From contig JAHHHN010000021.1 in the NCBI GenBank assembly GCA_019359325.1, positions 50,195 through 114,194 of the forward strand: a stretch of DNA of 64,000 nt, read 5' to 3'. Position 1 is the stretch's first letter, and each line of letters begins with the position of its first letter. Below the pieces are notes generated by a model, which was not told where the DNA came from, did no database searches, and saw only the letters and a list, made by a program, of their open reading frames with translations. Shown piece after piece: positions 44,583-52,972 of this stretch. Both the position numbers and the translations under genes were made by a program. Source of the DNA: Mojavia pulchra JT2-VF2 (GTDB lineage: Bacteria; Cyanobacteriota; Cyanobacteriia; Cyanobacteriales; Nostocaceae).

Positions 44583-45500
44583 TTATTTAGACAACCTGGT
44601 CATTTCAAATAATTGTTGGGCGTTCTTGCCTAAAAAAGCATCAAAAATTTCAGACTTCCCTGGTTCTACTTCTACTAGATAGCGCTGGGCAATTTCATAG
44701 TAAGCATAAGTCCAAGGGATTTGAATTTCTGCACCACTATGATCATCTAAGACTGTGACCATTTCCGTAACTGCTTGAGTTGCTGTTTGACGTAAACCGC
44801 AGGCAACATTGCCTTCTATCTCTGCTTTCATGGGTACGCCGAGATTTGCCAAACCACAAACTGTAGTATCTATATCTGGATATGCTGCTGTGTTCTGACG
44901 GTTGACGTAGCCTGTAAAATGATTTACTGCATAACCATGCAGTAATACCCAAGCTCCGTATTGAGTAGCTTTATTTACCTCTTCTACAACCGAACGTTGG
45001 GGAGGTAACCAGGGACGGGTAAAAACTTTCTGGAGTTGTTGGGCAACAGTTTCAACGTTGCCATCTCCTTGAATAAAAGGAGTAAAAATAGAGGTCAATT
45101 CGTATTGAATTGAAGAGACTGTTTTATAGATCAGTTGGGCAATATTGGTAGGCAATTCATCTACAATTAGCTCACTGATAAACAACTTAGGTAAATCGAA
45201 TTCTGCTTGTTGAGGATGGCTATAATGACGGGCGTACAGATGTGTTTCGGGAAAAGTATACTCTCCAGCGGCTACGTAACCTAAAGCTTCAGCAATTTTC
45301 TCCAGGTATTTAATTCCCAAGTTAATCTGACTTTGTGGGCTATCTATCGACAAACGCAAAGACCGCAAGGCGATGTGGTCGTTAGCAACATTACCACCCG
45401 CAGCAGTAATCATTTGCTGGTAAGTGCGGGCATAACTTACTCTAGTGCTGTATTGTTTCCAAAGTAATGAGTAGAGATGAAGGGCAATTTCAGGTTTCAT
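44583..45500 (-). CDS. DUF1338 protein, 2-oxoadipate dioxygenase-type
   Basis: The 305-residue protein belongs to DUF1338 (HglS/YdcJ type). Characterised HglS is an Fe(II) enzyme that converts 2-oxoadipate to 2-hydroxyglutarate in lysine breakdown. Visible family features are NDHIALRSLR (His ligand near residue 41), WVLLHGYAVNHFTGYVNR (second His), and the C-terminal acidic ligand region PWTYAYYEIAQRYLVEVE. The gene lies about 60 bases downstream of a class III aminotransferase gene, on the same strand, which would fit production of 2-oxoadipate from 2-aminoadipate or of an upstream lysine intermediate. Confidence 0.82.
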   Translation of the reverse strand: MKPEIALHLYSLLWKQYSTRVSYARTYQQMITAAGGNVANDHIALRSLRLSIDSPQSQINLGIKYLEKIAEALGYVAAGEYTFPETHLYARHYSHPQQAEFDLPKLFISELIVDELPTNIAQLIYKTVSSIQYELTSIFTPFIQGDGNVETVAQQLQKVFTRPWLPPQRSVVEEVNKATQYGAWVLLHGYAVNHFTGYVNRQNTAAYPDIDTTVCGLANLGVPMKAEIEGNVACGLRQTATQAVTEMVTVLDDHSGAEIQIPWTYAYYEIAQRYLVEVEPGKSEIFDAFLGKNAQQLFEMTRLSK

Positions 45501-45559
45501 AAATCAGTTATTAATTATTAGTTATCTGGATAATCTTTCTATCTACTCAAATTAAAGCC

Positions 45560-46858
45560 CTACGAACTTAAGATATGCGAGAGAATATCTAGAGCAATTT
45601 GAATTTGGTTGCTATCAATAACCAAGGGTGGGCAAAAACGAATTGCTGCCTTACCGCAACCAAGTAACAACAAACCCCGCAAGAAAGCTTCTTGAATGAT
45701 GCGATCGCGCAACTTAGGATTAAGATTACCCTCATCATCGAGTAAATCCACCGCTACCATCAAACCCTTTCCTCGTGGTAGGGACATTTGAGGAAATCTT
45801 TCATGCAATTGAGTCAGACCAGTTTGTAATAACTCTCCCATCAGGGAGGCGTTGGCAATCAAACCACCTTCCAGCAGTCGCAGAGTAGCAATTCCAGCAA
45901 CACAAGCAACAGGATTTCCGCCGAATGTGGTGGCGTGGGAACCAGGAGGCCAAGTCATTAACTCAGGTCGGGAGAGAATTGCTCCTAAAGGTAGACCACT
46001 AGCGAGACCTTTGGCTGTGGTAATAATATCCGGCATCACGCCCCAATGCTCGATCGCAAACAAACGACCTGTGCGCCCCATCCCCGATTGCACTTCATCC
46101 ACTATCATCAGGATGCCATGGCGATCGCATATATCCCGAATCCGTTGCAAAAAACCATCTTCTGGTACAACATAGCCGCCCTCGCCTTGAATTGCTTCCA
46201 CAACAATTGCCGCTACCTCATGGGGTGGTAACATTGTCAAAAATAATTGTTTTTCTAAGTAATCTAGAGCAGCGTGAGTACCGTAAGGGATATGAGTTAT
46301 CCCTGGTACAAGAGGGCCAAAGTTCGCTCGCTGTACTACTTTGGAACCAGTTAAAGACATTGCCCCATAGGTGCGACCGTGAAATGCACCCAAAAAGGCT
46401 ACAATTTGCGATCGCTTGGTGTAATATCGAGCTAGTTTAATTGCCCCTTCGTTAGATTCCGCCCCAGAGTTAGTGAAAAATACTTTTGCACCTTGGGGAA
46501 AGGGGGCGCGAACAGCTAATTTTTCTGCTAGTTCCACCATCGGTTCATAATAAAAATCAGTCCCCGACATATGCAGCAGACGTGCTGACTGTGCTTGAAT
46601 TGCTTCGACAATTTCCGGGTGGGCGTGTCCAGTGTTGGTAACGGCAATCCCTGCGGTCATATCCAAAAACACATTGCCGTCAACATCTTCCACCATACAA
46701 GCTTCACCCCGACCTACTACCAAAGGATAATCTCTAGTGTAGGAAGGAGAAGTTACAGCGCGATCGCGTTCTATAATTGCTTGGGCACGAGGGCCAGGTA
46801 AGGAAGTTACCAACCGGGGCACACGAGGTAAACCTAAATTAACAGGAACACTTAACAT
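45560..46858 (-). CDS. class III aminotransferase (ornithine/4-aminobutyrate/lysine type)
   Basis: The 432-residue enzyme is a fold-type I, class III PLP aminotransferase: GNVFLDMTAGIAVTNTGHAHPEIVEA, FTNSGAESNEGAIKLAR, LGAFHGRTYGAMSLTGS, LIVDEVQSGMGRTGRLFA and the PLP lysine in TAKGLASGLPLGAI. The N-terminus LPGPRAQAIIERDRAVTSPSY is typical of the acetylornithine-like group that includes omega-aminotransferases and some racemases. The substrate is uncertain; adjacency to the DUF1338 gene suggests a lysine-derived amino acid. The start ATG 46858 is the first in frame. Confidence 0.88.
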   Translation of the reverse strand: MLSVPVNLGLPRVPRLVTSLPGPRAQAIIERDRAVTSPSYTRDYPLVVGRGEACMVEDVDGNVFLDMTAGIAVTNTGHAHPEIVEAIQAQSARLLHMSGTDFYYEPMVELAEKLAVRAPFPQGAKVFFTNSGAESNEGAIKLARYYTKRSQIVAFLGAFHGRTYGAMSLTGSKVVQRANFGPLVPGITHIPYGTHAALDYLEKQLFLTMLPPHEVAAIVVEAIQGEGGYVVPEDGFLQRIRDICDRHGILMIVDEVQSGMGRTGRLFAIEHWGVMPDIITTAKGLASGLPLGAILSRPELMTWPPGSHATTFGGNPVACVAGIATLRLLEGGLIANASLMGELLQTGLTQLHERFPQMSLPRGKGLMVAVDLLDDEGNLNPKLRDRIIQEAFLRGLLLLGCGKAAIRFCPPLVIDSNQIQIALDILSHILSS

Positions 46859-47357
46859 TGTTTTTTTAGATTTTTTAAGATGATTTTTGATTAAACGCTG
46901 AGATTTAAACTATTGCAGTAGCATTTGATTCTCTTTCATCAGGTTAGTACTAACTTCAGTTTATACTTTCACCTCATCCGTAAACCTTATATTAGGGAAT
47001 ACAAATTGACCCTTACGGCTCTTGTTTTCTAAGAAAATAAGTACCTAAGCCTGAATTAATCATCAGGCTGCTAACTTTGTGTCAATTTTTCTATAAGTTG
47101 TAATAGATTGTTCTCAATTTGTCCAAGGCCTTTTCGGACAGTTTTTCTGCTTGGTTGGGTTCACTAACCAAGAGCGATCGCTATGTTCTGAGCGATATAA
47201 ACCTAATCGCTTTCACTTTCAACGTTTAATTGCTTGACGCTTTCTTATAAGCAGTTCTTATATAGACTATTTACTTTTTCTTGTCAAGTTATATTGACTT
47301 TTTGTAACAATATTGTTAAATTTATTTACATAAAGTAACAAATAAAGGAAAGCAGCT
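46859..47357. other. intergenic region, promoter of the Psb34-type gene
   Basis: No gene is seen. There is a hairpin AGCCTGA...TCAGGCT at about 47048-47072, an imperfect GTCC/GGAC hairpin followed by T residues near 47128-47150, one HIP1-type site, and the 45-nt element at 47296-47340 just upstream of the small photosystem gene. Confidence 0.5.
47296..47340 (+). promoter_or_regulatory. 45-nt element upstream of the Psb34-type gene
   Basis: The segment GACTTTTTGTAACAATATTG and the following ATTTACATAAAGTAACA is identical in 38 of 45 ungapped positions to 62704-62748, upstream of a pentapeptide-repeat gene. It ends 17 bases before the start codon at 47358, so it may be a promoter, a regulator site or an mRNA leader element. 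Confidence 0.5.
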
Positions 47358-47528
47358 ATGTATACCACGATTAACGAAGACGGCGTTCTTAACAACTACG
47401 CAACTGAACCTCAGATGTATTACGCTGAATACCCTGCTATTTGGCAGCAACGTAAATACCTTTTACAGAGCGCTTTTGCTACTTTAATTGTCAGTACTTT
47501 AGTTTTAGTTGCTTTTAGCGTTAGCTAA
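47358..47528 (+). CDS. psb34: Psb34-type (ssl1498 family) photosystem II small protein
   Basis: A 56-residue product, shorter than typical gene-caller limits: MYTTINEDGVLNNYATEP, then QMYYAEYPAIWQQRKYLLQ and a single membrane helix SAFATLIVSTLVLVAFSVS. This is the ssl1498 family; the homologue Psb34 is bound to photosystem II assembly complexes near CP47, in the thylakoid membrane, and resembles high-light-inducible proteins without the full chlorophyll-binding motif. AAGGAA lies upstream and a clean terminator follows at 47583. It stands alone between a divergent aminotransferase and pfkA. Confidence 0.88.
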   Translation: MYTTINEDGVLNNYATEPQMYYAEYPAIWQQRKYLLQSAFATLIVSTLVLVAFSVS

Positions 47529-47582
47529 GATTTTTAACTTCGGTAACGGTATCTTTCATCGCTATTTGTTCTTCTCTGCTTC

Positions 47583-47610
47583 ACCTCGGACAGTTTTGCC
47601 GAGGTTTTTT
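47583..47610 (+). terminator. rho-independent terminator of the Psb34-type gene
   Basis: ACCTCGG (47583-47589) and CCGAGGT (47599-47605) form a 7-bp stem with a nine-base loop and a run of six T. It lies 55 bases after the stop codon. Confidence 0.9.
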
Positions 47611-47699
47611 GTTGCTGATATGTGCGATGTCCTATCTAATAAGCACTCCCATAGCTATCACTTCTTATTATGCAAATAGCTATTTACTTGCTTGCTTTA

Positions 47700-47859
47700 T
47701 CAGGTAATATGAATTAAACTATTATCAGATTTAAATATTTTTGCAACCTCCTGCCAAAGGTGGGCAGTAAGTGGTACCCACCATATATCCTCTTAGGCTA
47801 CGGCTAACACCACACTTTCCGGGAGCGGCTTTTACTACATAAGTCGCTCCCATTTTTTT
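47700..47859 (+). ncRNA. candidate small RNA
   Basis: An AT-rich start (about 47705-47742, with TAATAT and TTAAAT boxes) is followed by a hairpin CTGCC/GGCAG (47751-47767), a small GTGG/CCAC element (about 47771-47781), a single-stranded CTACGGCTAACACCACAC region and a perfect terminator, GGGAGCG (47821-47827) with CGCTCCC (47845-47851) and seven T. No coding gene precedes this terminator after the one at 47583. The boundaries are estimates; no known RNA family was recognised. It could instead be an antisense-free relic of a longer 3' region. Confidence 0.4.
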
Positions 47860-47902
47860 GTTGTTATATCAATTTCAGAAAAGAATATGGCCGTTACAAA
47901 TG

Positions 47903-48982
47903 TCAATCTCCCAAATAAATACCTAAACCACGAGCAGTTTTGACTAACGTATCCTCTGGATTTACAGCTCTATATTGAGCGATCGCCTCAGCAATTGGCA
48001 CAGCAAAAACTTGGCGATTTTGCCAGGTCACCATGTAGTCATATTTACCTTCATCTATGAGATTTACCGCTGCTACACCAAAGGCAGCTGCCACTAGTCG
48101 ATCTAGTGGTGAAGCGGTTCCACCGCGTTGGATGTGTCCTAAGACTGTGACTCGCGTTTCTGCACCAATGCGATCGCTAATTTGATCGGCTAAATATTCA
48201 CCAATACCGCCATATCGAGATTGGCCCAAACGATTTGTCATTGTGAGAGTTTCACCCTCTTGAGTACGAACTGCCTCAGAAACAATAATTAAACAATAGT
48301 TTTTGCCTTCCTCTTGGCGCTGTTTAATTTTGTAGCAAATGTGGTCAAGATTGTAGAGAATTTCTGGAATTAAAATCACATCTGCTCCCCCAGCAATTCC
48401 CGCAGCTATAGCAATGTGTCCTGCATCACGGCCCATCACTTCTAAAATCATGACTCGACTGTGAGAAGCAGCGGTAAAATGCAAGCGATCAAGTGCTTCT
48501 GTCGCAATATTAACTGCTGTATCAAAACCGATAGCGTGTTCGGTAATGCCAATATCATTATCAATCGTTTTGGGAATACCCACTAAATTAATGCCGCCTT
48601 GTTGTGCCAAGCGACGGAGAATAGCTAAACTACCATCACCACCAATCCCAATCAAAGCGTCTAAACCCAGTTGATGGTAACCTGCAATAATTTCTTGGGA
48701 GCGATCGCATACACTACCATCAGGCATAGGAAAAGCAAAAGGATCGCCTTTATTGGTGGTTCCTAACATTGTTCCACCAGAAGTTAACAGCGGGTCAACT
48801 AAGTCGATTTCCAGTTTTGTGAATTGCGGCGGACGTGCCATTAATCCTAGAGTTGCTTGACGGATTCCTAATACTTCCCAACCTTTTCCACCAGCACAAT
48901 GGACAACAGATCTAATTACGGCATTCAAACCAGAGCAATCTCCTCCACTAGTAAGAATACCAATACGCTTACCTTTACCCAT
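47903..48982 (-). CDS. pfkA: 6-phosphofructokinase
   Basis: The 359-residue enzyme phosphorylates fructose 6-phosphate in glycolysis. The ATP loop is GILTSGGDCSGLNAVIRSVV (a C-S variant of the usual GGDAPGMNA), and GTTNKGDPF, IGIGGDGSLAILRRLA (GGDGS, the ATP-dependent type), GIPKTIDNDIGITEHAIGFDTA (catalytic Asp), MEVMGRDAGHIAI-like ILEVMGRDAGHIAIAAGIAGGAD and VLGHIQRGGTASPLDRL (sugar binding) are present. Cyanobacterial PfkA proteins of this length are known. The start ATG 48982 precedes MGKGKRIGIL directly. No regulatory domain is seen. Confidence 0.95.
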   Translation of the reverse strand: MGKGKRIGILTSGGDCSGLNAVIRSVVHCAGGKGWEVLGIRQATLGLMARPPQFTKLEIDLVDPLLTSGGTMLGTTNKGDPFAFPMPDGSVCDRSQEIIAGYHQLGLDALIGIGGDGSLAILRRLAQQGGINLVGIPKTIDNDIGITEHAIGFDTAVNIATEALDRLHFTAASHSRVMILEVMGRDAGHIAIAAGIAGGADVILIPEILYNLDHICYKIKQRQEEGKNYCLIIVSEAVRTQEGETLTMTNRLGQSRYGGIGEYLADQISDRIGAETRVTVLGHIQRGGTASPLDRLVAAAFGVAAVNLIDEGKYDYMVTWQNRQVFAVPIAEAIAQYRAVNPEDTLVKTARGLGIYLGD

Positions 48983-49497
48983 ATATCTTTTAAAGTTTCA
49001 AACGTGAAATAGTTCTACCTTGCTTATTGATTTGATTCACAAACATACAGCAGACTTCAACTGCGGCTGAACTCGAATCATTTCATTTACAACTACAACA
49101 AGCTTTCTCTTGGTATGCGAGTTAGTTATTTTGCTAACTGAATTTGCCAAGCTGTACTTATCCTTTCCGGACTAGCTAGCTGGTTGAAGTCCGGCATTCT
49201 TAGAGCCTATGGGACTTTGGGTACATTTCACTAAGTGCGAAACAAAATTTCATCTGCAAACACACATTTTTGTAAGTATTAGCAGAGTTTTCAGGATTCT
49301 TAGGGTAATAGATAATTCTTGCGTTAGCAAACCACCTCCCGGAGCCTCGCATAGATTCCTTTAGCACCGCGTCACCAAAAGCCATATATGATTGCATAAC
49401 GCGTTGCTAGCATAGGCGTTCCAAGCACCGAATACCCTCAATAATACGGTAATACTGAGAGTTGCCTTAAAACAGCTAAATGTACCATTAGTCCGGT
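48983..49497. other. intergenic region with hairpin and dispersed repeat
   Basis: No gene is supported. CCGGACT (about 49169) and AGTCCGG (about 49189) can form a stem. The block 49318-49430 (GCGTTAGCAAACCACCTCCC, GGAGCCTCGCATAGATTCC, GCGTTGCTAGCATAGGCG) looks like dispersed repeat. A short frame at 49200-49397 falls on this block and is rejected. Confidence 0.5.
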
Positions 49498-50379
49498 TTA
49501 GTCTCCTTGGGGTGGAAAAAAGAGTATAGGATACCAACTCTGACGCAATATTTCAGCCGCAAAACTCGAAACTAACCATTCTTGAAGCTTACCTATTGTT
49601 CCTGAAGACACGGCGATCGCGCTAATATCAGCCATTACAGCTGTTTCCAAAACCTGAGTGACAGAGTTTCCTTCCCGGACTTCTATGTCCACTTGTAAAT
49701 TTACCCCTTCCAAATCAGCTTTAATCTGAGATAGAGTTTGGTGAGCCTGCTGAGGTAAGATTTTCCTTGGTATTTCTCGGCGACCAGTGTTTTCTAAAAC
49801 CCAGCAAAGCTTACACTGTTGGAGAAATCTACCAGACTGTTGCCCTGCCAAGTGCTTTACCTGTTGCACCAGATAAATTGCCGCTTTACTATCGTTATAG
49901 GGAAGTAGCAAAGAGCGAAAAAGGTGCTGACAACGCAGTGTTAATTCCTCACAAGTATAAGCAGAGATTAACTGAGGACGCACTACCAATAGAGGAATCC
50001 TTGTCTGGCGGGATAATTCAGCCATCGTACTACCCACCAGTTTTTCCGTGAGTAAGCTGCGACTTTGAGAACCCAGTATAATCAATCCAGACTGATAGGT
50101 TTGAGCTACCTTAAGGATTGTCTCAACTGGCTTTCCTGATTGAACTTCTATTTTTACTTCTACATCAGTACGACTTTCATCAACAGCTTCTGCCAATCGA
50201 GTTTGAGCTTGTTCCATTTTCTCACTGTCGACTCGTGGAATAATGCCTTTTTCCCACAACGGAACAACGTGCAGAAAAACAATTTGCTTTATCCCTGCAA
50301 GCCTAAGACTCGAAACAAAATGTGAAAGGCGATGCAACCCGTCAGAAAAATCTGTACAAATTAAAATTCGTTCAAACAT
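49498..50379 (-). CDS. universal stress protein, two USP domains
   Basis: The 293-residue protein has two tandem UspA domains: the first ERILICTDFSDGLHRLSHFV to ILGSQSRSLLTEKLVGSTMAELSRQTRIPLLVVRPQ (G-2x-G-like GSQSRSLLTEKLVGST), the second from about residue 165 (SLLLPYNDSKAAIYLV) to ISAIAVSSGTIGKLQEWLVSSFAAEILRQS, where the nucleotide motif is degenerate. So the first half may bind ATP while the second may not. Role in stress adaptation is by family only. The ATG at 50379 is used. It faces the gap with pfkA on the same strand. Confidence 0.9.
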   Translation of the reverse strand: MFERILICTDFSDGLHRLSHFVSSLRLAGIKQIVFLHVVPLWEKGIIPRVDSEKMEQAQTRLAEAVDESRTDVEVKIEVQSGKPVETILKVAQTYQSGLIILGSQSRSLLTEKLVGSTMAELSRQTRIPLLVVRPQLISAYTCEELTLRCQHLFRSLLLPYNDSKAAIYLVQQVKHLAGQQSGRFLQQCKLCWVLENTGRREIPRKILPQQAHQTLSQIKADLEGVNLQVDIEVREGNSVTQVLETAVMADISAIAVSSGTIGKLQEWLVSSFAAEILRQSWYPILFFPPQGD

Positions 50380-50507
50380 AGATAATTAATAAAAGAGGGT
50401 TCTAAGTATTCTACTTTGACACCTAGCCTCTTTATCTTTCAATCCAGCACAAATGCGGCTGTCAGAGCCTACTGTAGGTTCTGTTAAACAGCATTTAGTT
50501 GAACTGC

Positions 50508-50669
50508 TCAATCTACTTTCTGTGTTACTTCAGTTGAAAGAGAGCGAATTAACTCCCGAATTACATCAGTTGCTGGTCTCCCAGAGGTTGAGCAGTATTT
50601 TTCTAACTTCTCTACCTCGCCTGATGTCAGATTGATTGTAAGTCGTTTTACAGCCCATTTTTTATTCAT
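50508..50669 (-). CDS. small ribbon-helix-helix protein (CopG-like)
   Basis: A 53-residue frame on the minus strand: MNKKWAVKRLTINLTSGEVE, then KLEKYCSTSGRPATDVIREL and IRSLSTEVTQKVD. The order strand (AVKRLTINL), helix (SGEVEKLEKYCSTSG), helix (PATDVIRELIRSL) is a ribbon-helix-helix DNA-binding fold. Small proteins of this kind are common in Nostoc-type cyanobacteria, with unknown targets. No toxin gene is adjacent. A weak plus-strand frame (50453-50635) covers the same bases, but this minus-strand frame has the recognisable fold. Confidence 0.75.
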   Translation of the reverse strand: MNKKWAVKRLTINLTSGEVEKLEKYCSTSGRPATDVIRELIRSLSTEVTQKVD

Positions 50670-51127
50670 GTATTAAACAACCTATGTTTTTAAACTACTT
50701 TTTTAATATCAATCATTTAAGCTGTTACTACAATGATATAAATAATGATATTAAATTCAAGACGTCATGAAGAAAAATGCTACAAGTTTCTTACCTGTAG
50801 TGAAGAGGTAAAGTATATTCTAGAGTATGAACTTTAGCTGCTTGGGGTGTAAGAATTGTGAATACAATGTAAGCAAAATATTAAAGTATCTCAACACAAA
50901 ATAAGTATTTACATGGAGTTAAGTCTTACTTTTCGTTGAAGAGTAACATCCTATCATTCATTGATGAGTATTGTGGAGCATATCAAGATTTGTTTTCCCA
51001 GAAGAGCTAGACTATTTGCCATCAGCAAGAATCATAATGGTGTATAGCATTGATAGCTTATCCATCAAATATTGGATATTCATTGGGATAAAACTAATCA
51101 ATGCTCTATTCGTTCTCAGAAAGATAC
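50670..51127. other. intergenic region without visible gene
   Basis: The stretch between the small RHH gene (promoter side) and the 3' end of thrS is AT-rich with no frame over 30 codons that I trust and no GC-rich hairpin. It should contain the RHH promoter and the thrS terminator, but neither is clear. Confidence 0.4.
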
Positions 51128-52972
51128 CTAGAAGTTATCGAAGTTAGCGATCGCTGTTTTCAACTTATCTAGCACCTCATCCACAGAAATAGCGCCCAAC
51201 TCTCCAGAGGCGCGGGTACGAATACTCAAGGTGTTGGTTTCAACTTCCTTAGCTCCCACCACTGCCATTACGGGTATTTTATCTTTTTCGGCATTGCGAA
51301 TTAACTTACCCAGGCGATCGCCACTGTTATCAACTTCGACACGGATGCCGAAAGCACGCATTTTTGCCGCTACATTTTGAGTAAAATCTAGCTGTGCTTC
51401 ACCAACTGGCAACAATCTGGCTTGCACTGGCGCTAACCACAAAGGGAAATCACCCGCATACTCTTCAATTAAAATCCCAATCAGCCGTTCCAGCGAACCA
51501 AAAGGCGCACGGTGAATCATCACCGGACGTTTGCGAGAACCATCTTCAGCGACATATTCCAAATCAAAGCGTTCTGGCAAGTTGTAATCTACTTGCACAG
51601 TTCCCAACTGCCATTCTCTTTCTAGGGCATCACTGACAATGAAATCTAGTTTTGGCCCATAGAAGGCTGCTTCCCCTATGCCTTCAAAGTGATCCATCCC
51701 CAAGGTTTCAACTGCTCGACGAATGGCATTTTCGGCTTGGTTCCAAGCTTCATCAGAACCAATGTACTTATCACTAGCTGGATCGCGAAAACTGAGTCGC
51801 GCTTTGAAATTCCCAAGTTGCAGAGTTTTAATCACTGATAATATTAAATCCACCACGTTGAGGAATTCGTTATCTAGCTGTTCTGGGGTGACAAATATGT
51901 GGGCATCATCCTGGGTGAAACCCCGCACCCGCGTTAAACCGCCTAATTCCCCTGATTGTTCGTAGCGATAAACAGTACCAAATTCCGCTAGCCGGATAGG
52001 TAGTTCCCGATAGGAACGCAACTCGCTTTTATATATTTGGATGTGGAAAGGGCAATTCATAGCTTTGAGAACAAAGCCTTGTTCTTTAGCGGCTGCTTCC
52101 TCATCCTCTGCCATCATTGGGAATAAGTCCTCTTTATATTTCTGCCAGTGTCCAGAGGTTTTAAATAAATCTACTCTGCCAATATGAGGAGTAACAACCT
52201 GCTGATAACCGCGTTTTAGCTGTTCTTGTTTCAGAAAGTCTTCCAAAATACTCCGCAATAGAGTACCTTTGGGCGTCCACAAAGGTAAACCCGGCCCTAC
52301 TTGGTCAGAAAATATAAACAGTCCAAGTTCTTTACCCAGTTTCCTGTGATCTCGTCGCAGCGCTTCTTCTTTACGCCGCTTGTACTCAGCGAGTTGTTCT
52401 GGGGTTTCCCAAGCAGTCGCGTAGATGCGTTGCAATTGGGCTTTGGTTTCGTCCCCACGCCAATAAGCACCAGCAACACTTTCTAACTCAATTGCTTTTG
52501 GGTTGAGTTCACTGGTGTTTTCTAAATGAGGCCCCGCGCACAAATCCCACCATTCATTTCCTAAATGGTAAATAGTAATTGGTTCCTTTTTGATATCTGC
52601 TAGGATTTCTAACTTATAAGGCTCATGAATTTTTTGAATTCGGCCTTGGGCTTCTTCCCGGCTGACTTCTTCCCGAATTACTGGCAGTTTGCGATTAATA
52701 ATTTTTACCATCTCTTTCTGGATGGCTTTTAAATCCTTGTCGCTAAATGGCTCTGGATTGTCAAAATCATAATAGAAGCCATTATCAATCCAGGGGCCAA
52801 TTGTTACTTGCGCCTTGGGAAACAGCTTTTGTACAGCCATCGCCATCACATGGGAAGCGGTGTGGCGGATTTTTTTTAAATTTTCCGATTCGCTGCTACG
52901 AGGTAAATACATTTTTGCAGATTGTTCTGGTTGGTTGGGAACTTGATTAGGCGACATCGGCTGTTGAACCAT
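51128..52972 (-). CDS. thrS: threonyl-tRNA synthetase without TGS domain
   Basis: The 614-residue class II synthetase charges tRNA-Thr. The chain starts with a disordered segment and goes directly into the editing domain (RHTASHVMAMAVQKLFPKAQVTIGPWIDNGFYYDFD and CAGPHLENTSE), so the usual N-terminal TGS domain is missing. The catalytic core has GTVYRYEQSGELGGLTRVRGFTQDDAHIF (motif 2 and a zinc ligand), the zinc Cys in KAMNCPFHIQIY and the third ligand His in MIHRAPFGSLERLIGILIEE (motif 3). The anticodon-binding domain is VQARLLPVGEAQLDF onwards. The start ATG at 52972 is plausible. Confidence 0.94.
   Translation of the reverse strand: MVQQPMSPNQVPNQPEQSAKMYLPRSSESENLKKIRHTASHVMAMAVQKLFPKAQVTIGPWIDNGFYYDFDNPEPFSDKDLKAIQKEMVKIINRKLPVIREEVSREEAQGRIQKIHEPYKLEILADIKKEPITIYHLGNEWWDLCAGPHLENTSELNPKAIELESVAGAYWRGDETKAQLQRIYATAWETPEQLAEYKRRKEEALRRDHRKLGKELGLFIFSDQVGPGLPLWTPKGTLLRSILEDFLKQEQLKRGYQQVVTPHIGRVDLFKTSGHWQKYKEDLFPMMAEDEEAAAKEQGFVLKAMNCPFHIQIYKSELRSYRELPIRLAEFGTVYRYEQSGELGGLTRVRGFTQDDAHIFVTPEQLDNEFLNVVDLILSVIKTLQLGNFKARLSFRDPASDKYIGSDEAWNQAENAIRRAVETLGMDHFEGIGEAAFYGPKLDFIVSDALEREWQLGTVQVDYNLPERFDLEYVAEDGSRKRPVMIHRAPFGSLERLIGILIEEYAGDFPLWLAPVQARLLPVGEAQLDFTQNVAAKMRAFGIRVEVDNSGDRLGKLIRNAEKDKIPVMAVVGAKEVETNTLSIRTRASGELGAISVDEVLDKLKTAIANFDNF

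Larger units (their letters stand above)
47529..47902. other. intergenic region with two terminators and possible small RNA
   Basis: No open frame. The first terminator (47583-47610) belongs to the Psb34-type gene. A second strong terminator lies at 47821-47859, with no coding gene between them. The 160 bases before the second terminator contain small hairpins (see the ncRNA entry). Confidence 0.6.

Noticed and set aside
49200..49397. 65-codon minus-strand frame (MAFGDAVLKESMRGSGRWFANA)
   Set aside because: It falls on repeat-like sequence. The RGSGR string recalls the PatS pentapeptide, but it is in a Gly/Arg-rich repeat translation inside a longer frame with no ribosome site, so I do not claim a PatS-type peptide.
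50453..50635. 60-codon plus-strand frame
   Set aside because: The overlapping minus-strand frame has a clear ribbon-helix-helix fold; this one has none.
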